Below, in pieces: positions 6,078 through 7,000 of a stretch of DNA of 7,000 nt. This DNA comes from Actinomycetota bacterium. Lineage in GTDB: Bacteria > Actinomycetota > Thermoleophilia > Solirubrobacterales > Solirubrobacteraceae. Below the pieces are notes generated by a model that was not told where the DNA came from, ran no database searches, and worked only from the letters and a program-made list of their open reading frames with translations. A program made the position numbers and the translations under genes. Positions within the stretch are counted from its first letter, which is position 1; the number at the start of each line of letters is the position of its first letter. Location of the stretch: positions 1 to 7,000 of the forward strand of contig SYBY01000492.1 of assembly GCA_005788585.1 (NCBI GenBank). The letters are read 5' to 3'.

Positions 6078-6569
6078 ATGGAGCTTCACCCAGGCGAAAC
6101 CGTGCTGTTCGAAGGCCACCCGTCGTGGCGCTCGGCGCTGCTCTTCTTCGCGAAGGGCATCGGCGTCGGCATCCTCATCGGCGCGATCCTGTTCTTCGCC
6201 ATCGGCACGGCCGCCGGCATCGCGGCGCTCGCCGTGATCGCGGGCATCACCATCGTCGCCAGCCTCGTCATCCGGCAGGCGACCAGCTACGTCATCACCG
6301 ACGAGCGGCTGCACATCCGCCGCGGCATCGTGGCGCGGAAGATCGACGAGACGCGGCTCAGCCGCGTCCAGGACGTCTCGATCGAACAGGGCGTCTTCGA
6401 CCGGCTGCTGCGCATCGGGCGGGCCGACTTCGACACCGCCGCGGACAGGGACGATCAGTTCGTGTTCGAGGGCATCGCCAACCCCGATACGGTCCGCGAC
6501 GCGGTGGACAAGGCGCACCGCCTGGCCGAGCACAAGAACCCGACGGGCGAGGGCACCGTCGGGTTGTAG
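6078..6569 (+). CDS. Membrane protein with bacterial PH domain (bPH2, DUF304)
   Basis: The 163-residue protein has a short cytoplasmic start, MELHPGETVLFEGHPSWR, typical of actinobacterial bPH2 proteins. Two adjacent membrane segments follow (about 19-43 and 46-65), forming a hairpin. A bacterial pleckstrin-homology-like domain spans about 68-149, seen as TSYVITDERLHIRRGIVARK (69-88), the SRVQDVSIEQGVFDRLLRIG block (95-114) and FEGIANPDTVRDAV (130-143). The first of these is the usual entry into the fold, and the DVxxxQGxxxRLLxxG pattern is its most conserved part. Members of this group sit in the cytoplasmic membrane; their ligand and role are mostly unknown, though related proteins appear in envelope stress and membrane homeostasis contexts. 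It is transcribed away from priA and towards metK, and so separates these two genes. Start choice is supported by the family N-terminus and the -10-like hexamer 7 bases upstream. Confidence 0.92.
   Translation: MELHPGETVLFEGHPSWRSALLFFAKGIGVGILIGAILFFAIGTAAGIAALAVIAGITIVASLVIRQATSYVITDERLHIRRGIVARKIDETRLSRVQDVSIEQGVFDRLLRIGRADFDTAADRDDQFVFEGIANPDTVRDAVDKAHRLAEHKNPTGEGTVGL
6537..6565. terminator. Hairpin at the 3' end of the PH-domain gene (possible terminator)
   Basis: Perfect 10-bp arms AACCCGACGG (6537-6546) and CCGTCGGGTT (6556-6565) enclose a 9-base loop. The hairpin covers the last codons of the PH gene and ends just before its stop codon. For leftward metK transcripts it would be the second of two consecutive hairpins and is followed by CTTGTG, which is only weakly U-rich. 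Confidence 0.55.
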
Positions 6570-6577
6570 GCGACGAC

Positions 6578-6606
6578 CCCGGCCGACGCGCGCTGCGTCG
6601 GCCGGG
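6578..6606. terminator. Strong GC hairpin between convergent genes, likely bidirectional terminator
   Basis: A perfect 12-bp stem, CCCGGCCGACGC (6578-6589) with GCGTCGGCCGGG (6595-6606), has a 5-base loop. It lies 8 bp after the PH-gene stop and 21 bp after the metK stop (reading leftwards), in the only gap between these convergent genes. No T-run follows on either strand, which is common in high-GC actinobacteria. Confidence 0.8.
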
Positions 6607-6627
6607 ACCATCGACAACCGGGTGGGG

Positions 6628-7000
6628 CTAGACCCCGGCGGCCGCGCGCAGCGCGTCGACCTTGCCGGTGTTCTCCCACGTGAAGTCCGGATCCTCGCGA
6701 CCGAAGTGGCCGTACGCGGCCGTCTTCTGGAAGATCGGACGGAACAGGTTCAGCTCGCGGCGGTAGGCCAGCGGGCGGAGGTCGAAGACCTCGCGGACGG
6801 CCTTCTCGATCGTCGCGCGGTCGGTCTTCTCCGTGCCGAAGGTCTCGACCATGATCGAGATCGGCTGTGCGACGCCGATGGCGTAGGACACCTGCAGCTC
6901 GGCGCGATCGGCGAGGCCGGCGGCGACGATGGTCTTCGCCACCCAGCGGGTCGCGTACGCGGCCGAACGGTCGACCTTCGACGAGTCCTTGCCGGAGAAC
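6628..7000 (-). CDS. metK: S-adenosylmethionine synthase, C-terminal part (cut by window edge)
   Basis: MetK joins ATP and methionine to make S-adenosylmethionine. Only the last 123 residues are in the window; the rest lies beyond 7000. They begin with FSGKD, the second half of the conserved GGGAFSGKD signature with its active-site lysine, followed by [16 protein letters not shown]. Further conserved blocks are [25 protein letters not shown] and, near the end, [12 protein letters not shown] followed by [13 protein letters not shown]. The match to the C-terminal third of bacterial MetK is continuous, with no frameshift. In many actinobacteria metK lies directly before priA; here the PH-domain gene on the opposite strand separates them, and two hairpins close off the metK transcript. 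The product would supply the methyl donor used by RsmB and other methyltransferases. Confidence 0.96.
   Translation of the reverse strand, partial: FSGKDSSKVDRSAAYATRWVAKTIVAAGLADRAELQVSYAIGVAQPISIMVETFGTEKTDRATIEKAVREVFDLRPLAYRRELNLFRPIFQKTAAYGHFGREDPDFTWENTGKVDALRAAAGV

Noticed and set aside
5964..6617. A 217-codon minus-strand frame antisense to the PH-domain gene
   Set aside because: It runs across the terminator hairpin, the whole PH gene and the repeat region, and shows no protein-like pattern.

Overview
The window is a stretch of housekeeping chromosome from a very GC-rich bacterium, most likely an actinobacterium. GC-rich third codon positions, GTG starts and the order metK / priA / def / fmt / rsmB all fit that phylum. 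A PriA with every helicase motif intact, the divergent start sites and the acidic N-terminus of Def make me lean towards a deep-branching lineage such as Thermoleophilia (Solirubrobacterales type). That placement is inference; no rRNA or other marker is present.

Layout from left to right: a small two-zinc-ribbon protein gene (25-264), rsmB (292-1539), fmt (1542-2426), def (2429-3019 or 3028), a TauE/SafE-type membrane transporter gene (3041-3799) and priA (3796-5880) all lie on the minus strand and read leftwards as one tightly packed unit. Junctions are a 4-bp overlap (priA/transporter), 21 or 12 bp (transporter/def), 2 bp (def/fmt), 2 bp (fmt/rsmB) and 27 bp (rsmB/zinc ribbon). A 197-bp divergent intergenic region (5881-6077) carries two copies of a palindromic element and a -10-like hexamer facing each flanking gene. 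A short membrane PH-domain gene (6078-6569) runs rightwards. It converges on the 3' end of metK (6628 to beyond 7000, minus strand), and two strong hairpins lie between the two genes.

How the genes fit together: Def and Fmt form the N-formylmethionine cycle (Fmt formylates initiator Met-tRNA, Def removes the formyl group from nascent proteins). RsmB modifies 16S rRNA near the P site. MetK makes the S-adenosylmethionine that RsmB uses. PriA restarts stalled replication forks. The transporter, the zinc-ribbon protein and the PH-domain protein are accessory and have no assigned role.

I do not see a novel defence system, mobile element, CRISPR array or RNA gene. The points most worth checking are the duplicated palindrome in the priA/PH-gene promoter region, and a repeated pattern of a TANNNT hexamer 7-8 bases before the start codon in three genes without Shine-Dalgarno sequences, which suggests leaderless transcripts.
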